A DNA stretch of 6,398 nt, taken from positions 1 to 6,398 of the forward strand of contig JBHIWT010000189.1 of NCBI GenBank assembly GCA_041987265.1, given 5' to 3'. Positions 1 through 6,339 of the stretch are shown here, in pieces (the first letter of the stretch is position 1; each line of letters begins with the position of its first letter). Source of the stretch: IH12 sp041987265. GTDB taxonomy: Bacteria > Pseudomonadota > Alphaproteobacteria > Caulobacterales > Hyphomonadaceae. The position numbers and the translations under genes were made by a program. Under the pieces are notes generated by a model, which searched no databases, was not told the origin of the DNA, and saw nothing but the letters and a program-made list of their open reading frames with translations.

Positions 1-15
1 GGCGGCTCAACCGAC

Positions 16-660
16 TCAGCCCACAGCCTTCGGCCCGCGCGCCACCAGGCCCGACCCATCCGCCGTGGTTGCGGCTTCCACGCTGAAGCCCAGCTCGTCC
101 GCGATCTCGCGAATGAAGAACGGCTGGATCCGTCCGCCGCCCCAGCCCTCGTCAGGCTGTGTCCCCTGCAGCGCGCCGACAATCGCCGGCCGCAGGCCCT
201 TCTCGTTCCCCAGCGCCACGCACTCCAGCACCAGATCCCCGCCATCCTCGCGCGCGCGCACTTTCATCCTGCCGTCCTTGGGCACGGACTCGATCACCAA
301 CAGCGCCATGTTCATGAACAGCCGCGCCTGACGGTTGGTCACCTGATCGGTATCCAGCGCCCATTCGATCGTGCGCCGCTCGCGCAGCCGCGCAAACTCG
401 TCCGCGCGCTGCTTCATCTCATGCAGGCTGCACTGGTTGTCGTTCAGCTCCTGCGAGCCGATGGCGAAGCGCAGGAACTGCACCTGCGCGAACATCTTCT
501 GGATGCCTTCATTGACCAGCTCGGCGCTCATCTTGCGGGTCATTTCATCCGCGCCGGGATCCAGCGCCGAGTCAAAACCGGCCATCACGGCGGTCAGCGG
601 CGAGGACACGTCGTGCAACACGCGCGATGCGACATAGGCGGCGAGATCCGTCTTCTGCAT
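16..660 (-). CDS. chpT: ChpT-type histidine phosphotransferase
   Basis: The 214-residue protein looks like ChpT, the cytoplasmic phosphotransferase that in Caulobacter relays phosphate from the hybrid kinase CckA to the response regulators CtrA and CpdR. Seen: an N-terminal DHp-like helical part with the motif ASRVLHDVSSPLTAV, in which His16 is the expected phosphorylated residue. A second helix follows (about 40-90), then a degenerate kinase-like C-terminal domain (about 95-214) with no recognisable ATP-binding N or G boxes. The late segment GRIQPFFIREIADELGF is typical of the ChpT C-terminal domain. Length is near that usual for the family. The ATG start is supported by GGGAG five bases upstream. 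It lies on the same strand as ydbL but beyond a strong hairpin, so it is probably its own transcription unit. Dimerisation and relay partners are inferred from the family; no partner gene is in the window. Confidence 0.88.
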   Translation of the reverse strand: MQKTDLAAYVASRVLHDVSSPLTAVMAGFDSALDPGADEMTRKMSAELVNEGIQKMFAQVQFLRFAIGSQELNDNQCSLHEMKQRADEFARLRERRTIEWALDTDQVTNRQARLFMNMALLVIESVPKDGRMKVRAREDGGDLVLECVALGNEKGLRPAIVGALQGTQPDEGWGGGRIQPFFIREIADELGFSVEAATTADGSGLVARGPKAVG

Positions 661-665
661 GCCAG

Positions 666-670
666 CTCCC
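666..670 (-). promoter_or_regulatory. Ribosome binding site of chpT
   Basis: GGGAG on the minus strand lies five bases before the ATG at 660. It supports that start, which places the phospho-accepting histidine at residue 16, as expected for a ChpT beginning directly with the DHp helix. Confidence 0.6.
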
Positions 671-728
671 GGGGCAAATCACTTGATCGGTCGCACGAAG
701 GCTAACGGAACATTGCCGTCCTGCCCAA

Positions 729-742
729 GCCAAAATTTAGGC
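729..742. promoter_or_regulatory. AT-rich near-palindrome upstream of chpT
   Basis: GCCAAAATTTAGGC is palindromic at 12 of 14 positions (GCC-x-AAATTT-x-GGC, with one mismatched pair). It sits about 70-80 bp upstream of the chpT start, between the operon terminator hairpin and chpT, in an AT-rich patch within GC-rich DNA. It could be an operator or part of the chpT promoter. It also lies just past the terminator stem and supplies T-rich RNA there. I recognise no specific regulator and see no full CtrA site. Function is inference. Confidence 0.25.
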
Positions 743-751
743 CCCAAATAG

Positions 752-785
752 GGCGCGCCGGCCCATGCGAATGAGCCGGCGCGCC
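752..785 (-). terminator. Strong hairpin after ydbL, likely terminator of ydbH-ynbE-ydbL
   Basis: An 11-bp perfect GC stem (GGCGCGCCGGC at 752-762 with GCCGGCGCGCC at 775-785) is extended inward by one mismatched pair and three more pairs (CAT/ATG), leaving a four-base loop at 767-770. In minus-strand RNA the mismatch becomes a G-U wobble, giving a continuous 15-bp stem. It starts 25 bases past the ydbL stop. The following minus-strand sequence is only moderately T-rich (CCTATTTGGGG, then AAATTTTGG), so the U tract is imperfect and termination may be partial. It separates the bridge operon from chpT. Confidence 0.65.
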
Positions 786-810
786 TGTCAGGTTGAATTT
801 CTGTAATTTG

Positions 811-1164
811 CTACTTGCGCGTCCACGGTTGCCCGCTGCCGGGGTTCACAGCCTCGCCGCTTTCCGCGCGCTGGATCTGCTTCTCCGCCGTCAGCGCCGC
901 AATCGTGCTCACTGACTCGCCAGTGCGCTGCGCCGTATCAGTATAGATCGCCAACCGCCGCGCGTTCACTTCGTCCACGCGCCTGCGAATGTCCGCAGTC
1001 GCACGCGCCGGATCCGCGATCCCGAGATAGCCGGTGTACATCTCACCGATAATGCCCTGCGCCTTTGCCTGGTCCAGCACGGCGTCCTGCGCCATCGCGG
1101 GCGACAACGACAGGCTCGCAACCAGCATCGTCAGCGCAACAATCATCTTGCGGAACAGTCTCAT
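811..1164 (-). CDS. ydbL: YdbL family (DUF1318) periplasmic protein
   Basis: This is a 117-residue exported protein of the YdbL/DUF1318 family. Seen: a signal peptide (MRLFRK, a hydrophobic core, then SPAMA) with likely cleavage after Ala25. The mature part carries family hallmarks: GE at 40-41, GYL at 45-47, a VNARR segment at 66-70 followed by an IYTDTAQ helix, and a C-terminal Gly-Gln-Pro-Trp-x-Arg-Lys like the E. coli ending. In E. coli, YdbL is proposed to act as a chaperone-like factor that stops runaway amyloid-like multimerisation of YnbE; the same role here is inferred from synteny. The ATG at 1164 is chosen because GGGAGG lies seven bases upstream and because it begins a clean signal peptide. 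An in-frame ATG at 1194 would overlap ynbE and add ten polar residues. Only 19 bp separate it from the ynbE stop, so the two are cotranscribed. Confidence 0.88.
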   Translation of the reverse strand: MRLFRKMIVALTMLVASLSLSPAMAQDAVLDQAKAQGIIGEMYTGYLGIADPARATADIRRRVDEVNARRLAIYTDTAQRTGESVSTIAALTAEKQIQRAESGEAVNPGSGQPWTRK

Positions 1165-1171
1165 GATTGAG

Positions 1172-1177
1172 CCTCCC
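1172..1177 (-). promoter_or_regulatory. Ribosome binding site of ydbL
   Basis: GGGAGG on the minus strand is seven bases upstream of the ATG at 1164. It is the strongest Shine-Dalgarno match I see in the window, and it decides the ydbL start against the in-frame ATGs at 1179 and 1194. Confidence 0.75.
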
Positions 1178-1183
1178 ATGTTC

Positions 1184-1378
1184 CTAGAACGCATCCGGGT
1201 TGGACTGGATCAACTGCTCGATATCGCGATCCAGCCGCACCCGCACTTCCTGATCGATCTTCACGTTCAGGTTGATCTCGATCGGCTTGTCCGGCGCCTG
1301 CAGCTTGACTGTCGGCGCGCACGCCGCAGCGCCGGCCGCAGCCAGAACCCCGATCGCCAGAGATGGTCTCATCTTCAT
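1184..1378 (-). CDS. ynbE: YnbE family small outer-membrane lipoprotein
   Basis: This is a 64-residue predicted lipoprotein. Seen: a short signal segment (MKMRPSLAIGVLAAAG) ending at Ala-Ala-Ala-Cys20, a mature part beginning CAPTVKLQAP, and the family core KPIEINLNVKIDQEVRVRL (31-49). Alternating polar and hydrophobic residues in this core indicate a long beta strand, with DRDIEQLIQS helix-like after it. It aligns readily by eye with E. coli YnbE (PITINMNVKI, then a charged stretch and a terminal Phe). In E. coli, YnbE pairs by beta-strand augmentation with YdbH and extends its groove to the outer membrane. Residue 21 is Ala, not Asp, which fits outer-membrane sorting by E. coli rules. The lipobox lacks the usual Leu at -3. 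The ATG at 1378 has AAGGA four bases upstream; ATG at 1372 is an alternative. The open frame continues upstream to a TTG at 1453, but that part encodes no signal peptide. Confidence 0.87.
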   Translation of the reverse strand: MKMRPSLAIGVLAAAGAAACAPTVKLQAPDKPIEINLNVKIDQEVRVRLDRDIEQLIQSNPDAF

Positions 1379-1382
1379 TACG

Positions 1383-1387
1383 TCCTT
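1383..1387 (-). promoter_or_regulatory. Ribosome binding site of ynbE
   Basis: AAGGA on the minus strand lies four bases before the ATG at 1378 and ten before the next in-frame ATG at 1372. It supports one of these two starts over the upstream TTG and ATG codons at 1453 and 1441. Confidence 0.55.
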
Positions 1388-1449
1388 ACTCCCCGGCGTC
1401 GGCCGACTCTGCGGCTCCGCCGTTAGACTTGCGCCCCTCATCGCGCCCG

Positions 1450-4400
1450 TCAATCGTCCTGTTGCCGCCCGCCCCTGATCGCAGCGTCAATCTCCATCCG
1501 CGGCCGGTTCAGCGTGTTCAGCAATTCCGCCAGTTCGCTCTCAATGCCGATATTCAGCTTGAACGGCGCGCCCGACAGAACCTCGGGATTCATCCCTTCA
1601 ACATTCAGCGTCAACATCATCGTTCCGGCCACATCGCCATTCAGTCCGATCCGCAACACGCGGTAGTGAAAATCCTTCAGCGCATCGAACAACAGCTTGG
1701 CGTTCTCGTTCGACTCCGACGCGGCATCCGTCGTCGCAGCCTCATACTGGATCACGCCGCCACTATCCGACGCTTCAAGCACAGCATCCTCGATCCGCGC
1801 TGAACCCGTGCTGAACACGACTGGAAAGCTCCCGTTCACAATCCCCTGGATGCGCGTGTCAGGCACCTTGAACAGTTCCACGACCTTCGCCAGGTCCCAG
1901 TCCACCGCGTGCGCCGTGATCCGGTTCTCCACCGGACCAAACCTGAACGTCGCCGGCGCCAGCCGGATCATCCCGCCGACAAACGGCCAACGCGCATCCT
2001 CCAGCAACACCCTGTCGAACCCGTCCATCTGGAACCGCATCACGCCGTCTTCGATCGGCAATCCCAACGTCACCTTTTCCAGCGTCAGCGTCTGGCCCGG
2101 CGCCGAGCGCATATTCAGAACATCGTCGATGTTCACCACGCCGCGCACGCCCTCGAACACGCCCGCCGACGCCAGCACAAAACCAAGCCCGCGCAGGTTC
2201 AGCCGCGCCGACGCATCCAGCCCGTCAGCCGACCACGACGCATGGCCGGACGCATCGATCCGGCCATCCACATTCGCCGCGCCACGCAATACCGGCGACA
2301 GGTGTTTCGGCTGCAGCCCGCGCGGACGAAAGATCAGCGGCGTTTCAGCGAACGTCATCTCGCCCCGCCCGGTATCCAGCGCATGCCGGCCGGTCACGTC
2401 GCCAACCTGCACACCGCTGTCGACCATCACGAACCGGCCGGAAAACGTCGCCGCCCCCGCCGCGAGGTCGCCACGCCCGTCGAACTTCAGATCCTCGAAC
2501 AGGTGACCGCCGGTCTCGTCCGGATCGCTCACCGTGAACGCCACGTCCCGCAAACTGCCGCGCACCTTGCGCGTCCCGCCGCCGGACAGGTCGAATGCCG
2601 CCGACACATCCTTCACTGCCGCCGTTTCCGCCAGCGCGCTTGCGCCCGCCACCCGTCCGTCGACCCGCCACCCGTCGCCGAGCCGCGCCGCGCCAGCGAC
2701 CGACCCGATATCAACCGGCACGCCGCCATCGCCCGTCTGGAACAACAGGCTTGTCGGCTTCACATCAAACTGCACGCGCACGGCCTCTTCGCGCGTCCAG
2801 TCCACATCCGTCGCCCCCAACCGGATTCGCCCGGTGAAGTTCGTTCCTTCCAGGCTGCTCTCGAACCCGCTCAGCCGCCCGCGCCCGCGCACGACCTCGC
2901 CATCGCCAGCCGCCAGCGCGCCATTCGGCACATAGGTCAATGCGCCCGGACCGATCCGCGTACCGCCGACCTGCGCGCCATCCCAGTCCAGTCTCAGGTC
3001 CTGCGCGCTCGACGCAGCAAATGTTACCGGCGTCCATTCCGACTGAACGTCCGCGTGTGTCCGCAACCCGCGCCAGCGCACCCCGCCCAGCACGCCGTTG
3101 ATCGAAACTTCAACGCCGCCGGAAAACCCGCCGCCCGCTTCGCCGGCGACATACTCCGCATCGCTGACCGCCGCCGACAACGTCTCGTCGCCAGCCGTCC
3201 ACGCATTCAACGCGCCAGACGCGCGCACGGCCAGGCCATCCGCGCCGCCGCGCGCCTCGGCCAGTTCCACCCGCATCGGCGGTCCGCCGCCGCCCGACGC
3301 CGTCACCACGCCCTGCGCCCGCCACGCGCCGCCAGCGCCCGCCGCCCATGACACCGCCGGCGCGCCGCCGCCGGTCTCCAGCTTCAATGCAAACCCGCTC
3401 GCCGCCGCCAATTCCGATCCGCCCAGCGCCGACACATCGCTCTCGCCATTCTCCAGCTGGAACGACCACGGCAACACCATGTCGAACCGCTCGCCCGCCC
3501 GGCGCACAGTGTTCTCCGCGGCGCGGCCAAACGTCGGCAGCGCCCCGCCGATCAACCCGCCGAACGATTTCGCCAGCCGCTCGTTCACATCCTTCTCAAG
3601 CGCCGCATCGCTCAGCCGCGCAACGCCCGACGCGCGCACCGTCTCGCCCAGCGCGCCCGGCCCGCCGCCCGGCACGTCCACCCTGCCTTCGATCTCCACG
3701 CGTTCCGCCTTGCCCAGCTCATGCGTCAGCGCCGCTGCCGCAATCCGCACGTCGCCCGCCGCGCCGCCCTCCGCCAGCGGATCGATGTCGATCGCCACGG
3801 TAAAATCGCTGACCGCCGCCGCGCCGCTGCCGCCGGACTTCGCCCCGCCCTCAAACGTCAGCTCGCGCACCCGCGAGGCGACGCTCGCCAGCGTCAGCTC
3901 CGACAGGTCGATCGCGTCCGCTAGCAAGTCGCCGCGCAGCATCGCACCCTTCAAAGACCCCGCCGGCAGGTCCGCTGTATCCACCCGTCCGTCCGCGCGC
4001 GCCGTCAGGCTCCCGCCCGATTGCGCAAAGTCCACCTGCAGGTTCGCGCCCGCCAGTTCGCGCGCGCCCGACGTCATGCTCGCCAGATCGAACGTCAGTG
4101 TTCCGAACAGGTCCTGCCCCTTGGAATTCGCAATCAGCTTTGCGCCGCCGAAATCCAGCTGGCCCGCCTCATGCGCCAACCGCACCGGCGCAGCCAGCAA
4201 TTCCACATCCGCATCGCCCGCCGCGCTCAACACAACCCGGCCGCCGGCCTCAACCTCGCCCCATTCCGTCTCGCCGATCAGCCGCACGTTGCGGAACGCC
4301 ATTCCCGGCGCCGGCCCGGTCGCAGGGCGCCGGTTGCTCATCGAGCGCTGCACGAACGCATCAAGATCGCCGAGCAATCCGCCATCGCCGCGCAGGTTCA

Positions 4401-4746
4401 AACGCAGATCAATTCCATCGCCATCGATCGACGTCGGCCGGAAGCTCATCGGGAATGACCACGCCAGGTCGACGACCAGTTCGCCCGCGCGCAGCGCAGC
4501 CTTCTCCGCGCCCGGCGCACGCACGTCGAGGTCGCGCAGAACCACGCCGCCGAAGTCCAGTCGCGAAAACTTGAACGAACACGCCAGCCCTTCGCCCGAA
4601 CAGAACGAGCGTCCCACACCCTCCGCGATCGGCATCCGCGCGAACCACCCGCCAGCCGCAACAACGGCCACAACCGCGACGGCGCCGCCGATTAAGGCGC
4701 CTCGCCTCGATCTTGCATGACTCTCGACGGGTGTACTGTCGTTCAT
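1450..4746 (-). CDS. ydbH: YdbH-like AsmA-type intermembrane lipid-bridge protein
   Basis: This 1098-residue protein has one N-terminal membrane anchor (about 16-35, after ARSRR, so the N terminus is cytoplasmic) and a very long periplasmic part rich in short beta segments and Gly-Asp turns, as in repeating beta-groove proteins. The C-terminal part (roughly 815-1075) looks like the YdbH-type domain: GxVNGSFPVVFSTG, SGGVIQYEA, then LNVEGMNPEVLSGAPFKLNIGIES. In E. coli, YdbH is redundant with TamB and YhdP in moving phospholipids between the membranes and joins YnbE at its far end; the same role is inferred here from sequence and gene order. It is longer than E. coli YdbH (about 880 residues). 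Its only cysteines are Cys49 and Cys56, just outside the membrane. The start is uncertain: ATG 4746 gives a proper anchor but lacks a clear Shine-Dalgarno, and ATGs at 4803 and 4830 are in frame. The frame stays open to 6042, but that part is antisense to the M23 gene. The stop lies 71 bp before ynbE. Confidence 0.85.
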   Translation of the reverse strand: MNDSTPVESHARSRRGALIGGAVAVVAVVAAGGWFARMPIAEGVGRSFCSGEGLACSFKFSRLDFGGVVLRDLDVRAPGAEKAALRAGELVVDLAWSFPMSFRPTSIDGDGIDLRLNLRGDGGLLGDLDAFVQRSMSNRRPATGPAPGMAFRNVRLIGETEWGEVEAGGRVVLSAAGDADVELLAAPVRLAHEAGQLDFGGAKLIANSKGQDLFGTLTFDLASMTSGARELAGANLQVDFAQSGGSLTARADGRVDTADLPAGSLKGAMLRGDLLADAIDLSELTLASVASRVRELTFEGGAKSGGSGAAAVSDFTVAIDIDPLAEGGAAGDVRIAAAALTHELGKAERVEIEGRVDVPGGGPGALGETVRASGVARLSDAALEKDVNERLAKSFGGLIGGALPTFGRAAENTVRRAGERFDMVLPWSFQLENGESDVSALGGSELAAASGFALKLETGGGAPAVSWAAGAGGAWRAQGVVTASGGGGPPMRVELAEARGGADGLAVRASGALNAWTAGDETLSAAVSDAEYVAGEAGGGFSGGVEVSINGVLGGVRWRGLRTHADVQSEWTPVTFAASSAQDLRLDWDGAQVGGTRIGPGALTYVPNGALAAGDGEVVRGRGRLSGFESSLEGTNFTGRIRLGATDVDWTREEAVRVQFDVKPTSLLFQTGDGGVPVDIGSVAGAARLGDGWRVDGRVAGASALAETAAVKDVSAAFDLSGGGTRKVRGSLRDVAFTVSDPDETGGHLFEDLKFDGRGDLAAGAATFSGRFVMVDSGVQVGDVTGRHALDTGRGEMTFAETPLIFRPRGLQPKHLSPVLRGAANVDGRIDASGHASWSADGLDASARLNLRGLGFVLASAGVFEGVRGVVNIDDVLNMRSAPGQTLTLEKVTLGLPIEDGVMRFQMDGFDRVLLEDARWPFVGGMIRLAPATFRFGPVENRITAHAVDWDLAKVVELFKVPDTRIQGIVNGSFPVVFSTGSARIEDAVLEASDSGGVIQYEAATTDAASESNENAKLLFDALKDFHYRVLRIGLNGDVAGTMMLTLNVEGMNPEVLSGAPFKLNIGIESELAELLNTLNRPRMEIDAAIRGGRQQDD

Positions 4747-4814
4747 AAGATTAAATTCATCATTCGCGCTTGTCGGACGTCGGGGAATGGTTTTAGTGAA
4801 CATTAAGGCTGTCT

Positions 4815-4851
4815 GGCGACAACTAGACATGAACAGATTGGTTCTGTCGCC
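4815..4851. repeat. Inverted repeat in the divergent promoter region
   Basis: GGCGACA (4815-4821) and TGTCGCC (4845-4851) form a perfect 7-bp inverted repeat spaced by 23 bases. Two shorter inverted pairs overlap it: TGTCT/AGACA (4810-4814 with 4825-4829) and ACAGA/TCTGT (4833-4837 with 4843-4847). The arrangement could be an operator for a dimeric regulator or a 5' leader structure for either gene. Chance occurrence cannot be excluded from one sequence. Confidence 0.35.
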
Positions 4852-4887
4852 TTTTACTGAATTTCGTTCGTTCCAGTGGGAACATTC

Positions 4888-4891
4888 GGAG
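4888..4891 (+). promoter_or_regulatory. Ribosome binding site of the M23 peptidase gene
   Basis: GGAG lies five bases before the ATG at 4897. It favours that start over the in-frame GTG at 4876, which would put extra residues ahead of the membrane segment. Confidence 0.6.
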
Positions 4892-4896
4892 CACCC

Positions 4897-6279
4897 ATGA
4901 AAAACTCTTGGTTTGAATGGGGGCTGGGAGCGTCTTTCGTCGCTCTTTGTGGGGCAGGTCTCGTATCCATCAGCGTTGACGCGCGCGCGAGCAGTGCGTC
5001 GACTTCTTCCGGCGCGCCAGACCCAAGGCTGGCGCTCGCGTCCCTGTTCGAGACGGCTCTGCCGCTCCCGGACATGCGCGAAATGCGCGAAGCATCCGTC
5101 AAACGCAACGAGACGTTGAGCGGCCTGCTCGACCGGGTCGGCGCGCCGCGCATTGACGCGAACGGCGCCGTACACGCCGTTGCAGACCTCATCGACCTTC
5201 GCCGCATCCTTCCCGGACAGAACGTCCGCGTCTGGCTCGAACCGGGATCGGATGACGGCCTGCAACTCGCCGGCATGTCGCTTCGCCCGGAAGCCGATCG
5301 TCAGGTTCTCGTGTTCCGCACGTCCGGCGGCGACTGGGCAGCGCAGGAACTCACCGCCAAGCTCAACGCCAGCCACCATCAGGTCGCCGGCGCCATCACC
5401 GACTCGATCTACTCCGCCGCCCTCGCACAGGGCGCCAGGGATCAGCAGGTCGTCGATTTCGCATCCATCTTCGCCTACGACATCGACTTCCAGCGCGACC
5501 CGCGCGCCGGCGATGAATTCGAGATCTTCTACGAGACCTTCGCCGACGAACGCGGCAACCCGATCCGCAACGGCGACGTCGTCTTCGCCTCCTATCGCGG
5601 TCAGGCGCTGAACAAGAATTTCTACCGCTTCACCACGTCCGACGACAGCGTCACCGACTTCTTCGACGACAACGGAGAGTCCGCGACGAAGTTCCTGATG
5701 AAGACGCCAATCAACGGCGCGCGTCTCTCCTCGCACTTCGGCAATCGCCGTCACCCGGTTCTCGGCTATAACAAGCTGCACAAGGGCACCGACTTCGCCG
5801 CCCCGCGCGGCACGCCGATCTACGCCGCCGGCAACGGCGTCATCGAACGCGCCGGTCCGTTCTCGACCTACGGCAACTACATCCGCATCCGCCACGCCAA
5901 CGGCTACCAGACCGCCTATGCGCACATGAAGGGCTTCGCCCGCGGCATGCGCAAGGGCCGCCGCGTCCGCCAGGGCGAGATCATCGGCTATGTCGGCACC
6001 ACCGGCCGCTCCACCGGACCGCACCTCCACTACGAGGTCCACGTCAACGGCAGGCCGGTCAACGCCATGCGCCTCAAACTGCCGACGGGCCGCAAGCTCC
6101 AGGGCGAACAGCTCGAAGCCTTCCTCGCGGAAAAAGCCCGCATCGACGCCCTGCGCGCCGAACAGGCTTCACCCGCAGCGCCGCCGCGTCCGACCATGGA
6201 CCTGCCGATCGCGATCTCGGCCACCGAAGACGCAATCGCCATCGACCCGCTCGAGGAATTCCAGTCCACGGCGAACTAG
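4897..6279 (+). CDS. M23 family peptidoglycan endopeptidase (MepM/Csd3-like)
   Basis: This 460-residue envelope enzyme is predicted to cut peptide crosslinks in peptidoglycan. Seen: an N-terminal signal or anchor segment (about 8-26), then a small LysM/OapA-like domain (about 67-115, starting KRNETLSGLLDRVG and including LRRILPGQ). A Csd3_N2-type domain follows (about 165-247, SIYSAALAQG to NFYRFTT), then the LytM/M23 domain (about 277-390). Zinc ligands His295 and Asp299 (HKGTD) and His378 are present, as are catalytic His343 (AYAHM) and His376 (HLH), so it should be active. A Pro/Ala-containing acidic tail (about 420-460) ends the protein. The order of domains matches MepM/ShyA/Csd3 enzymes, whose N-terminal domains can block the active site until released. 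Cleavage specificity (D,D crosslinks) is inferred from those relatives. It is divergent from ydbH across 150 bp. MepM-like is my best assignment, but Caulobacterales carry several LytM proteins, so no symbol is given. Confidence 0.9.
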   Translation: MKNSWFEWGLGASFVALCGAGLVSISVDARASSASTSSGAPDPRLALASLFETALPLPDMREMREASVKRNETLSGLLDRVGAPRIDANGAVHAVADLIDLRRILPGQNVRVWLEPGSDDGLQLAGMSLRPEADRQVLVFRTSGGDWAAQELTAKLNASHHQVAGAITDSIYSAALAQGARDQQVVDFASIFAYDIDFQRDPRAGDEFEIFYETFADERGNPIRNGDVVFASYRGQALNKNFYRFTTSDDSVTDFFDDNGESATKFLMKTPINGARLSSHFGNRRHPVLGYNKLHKGTDFAAPRGTPIYAAGNGVIERAGPFSTYGNYIRIRHANGYQTAYAHMKGFARGMRKGRRVRQGEIIGYVGTTGRSTGPHLHYEVHVNGRPVNAMRLKLPTGRKLQGEQLEAFLAEKARIDALRAEQASPAAPPRPTMDLPIAISATEDAIAIDPLEEFQSTAN

Positions 6280-6309
6280 GCCGACGCCTCAACGCCCCGC
6301 ACAACTGTC

Positions 6310-6339
6310 ATCCCGGAAGCGCGCAGCGCTATCCGGGAT
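6310..6339. repeat. Palindromic dispersed-repeat-type hairpin after the M23 gene
   Basis: Thirty bases past the M23 stop, ATCCCGGA-AGCGC (6310-6322) pairs with GCGCT and TCCGGGAT (6326-6330, 6332-6339) around a GCA loop, with one bulged A at 6331: 13 pairs in all. The flanks read GTC before and CCATTCC after. This form (GTCATCCCGG ... CCGGGATCCA) is a common intergenic repeat type in alphaproteobacterial genomes, stated from general knowledge. It may also act as a transcription terminator or mRNA 3' stabiliser for the M23 gene, although no clear U tract follows on either strand. Confidence 0.7.

Larger units (their letters stand above)
4747..4896. promoter_or_regulatory. Divergent intergenic control region between ydbH and the M23 peptidase gene
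   Basis: These 150 bp separate two divergently read genes and are visibly less GC-rich than either, so promoters for both strands should lie here. I see no convincing -35/-10 pair on either strand. The best plus-strand candidate is TTGTCG, 16 bases, TTTAGT, with four of six matches in each box. TTAA half sites occur at 4751 and 4803 but are not paired at the spacing of a full CtrA site. The region also carries the inverted repeats listed separately. Confidence 0.55.

Noticed and set aside
1379..1453. Longer YnbE starting at TTG 1453 or ATG 1441, overlapping or abutting the ydbH stop
   Set aside because: The extra residues are polar with Pro and Arg and would bury the lipoprotein signal; AAGGA sits just before ATG 1378, giving the usual family length.
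1909..4720. Long plus-strand open frames of 480 and 540 codons opposite ydbH
   Set aside because: They are Arg/Pro/Ser/Ala-rich, show no domain I recognise, have no Shine-Dalgarno I could identify, and are antisense to a coherent protein. Stop codons are rare in antisense frames at this GC content.
4747..4896. CtrA binding site (TTAA, seven bases, TTAA) near the divergent promoters
   Set aside because: Single TTAA half sites occur at 4751 and 4803, but none is paired at the required spacing, and none is found upstream of chpT either.
4981..4990. GC dinucleotide run early in the M23 gene as a phase-variation tract
   Set aside because: Only about four to five repeats, similar to many CG runs in this GC-rich DNA (for example near 250), too short to suggest slippage control.
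4747..6042. N-terminal extension of about 430 residues on the minus-strand frame that continues into ydbH
   Set aside because: It lies opposite the M23 peptidase gene, which has intact domains and active-site residues. The extension is Ala/Val/Gly-rich low-complexity sequence typical of antisense frames in GC-rich DNA, and YdbH proteins begin with the membrane anchor found after ATG 4746.
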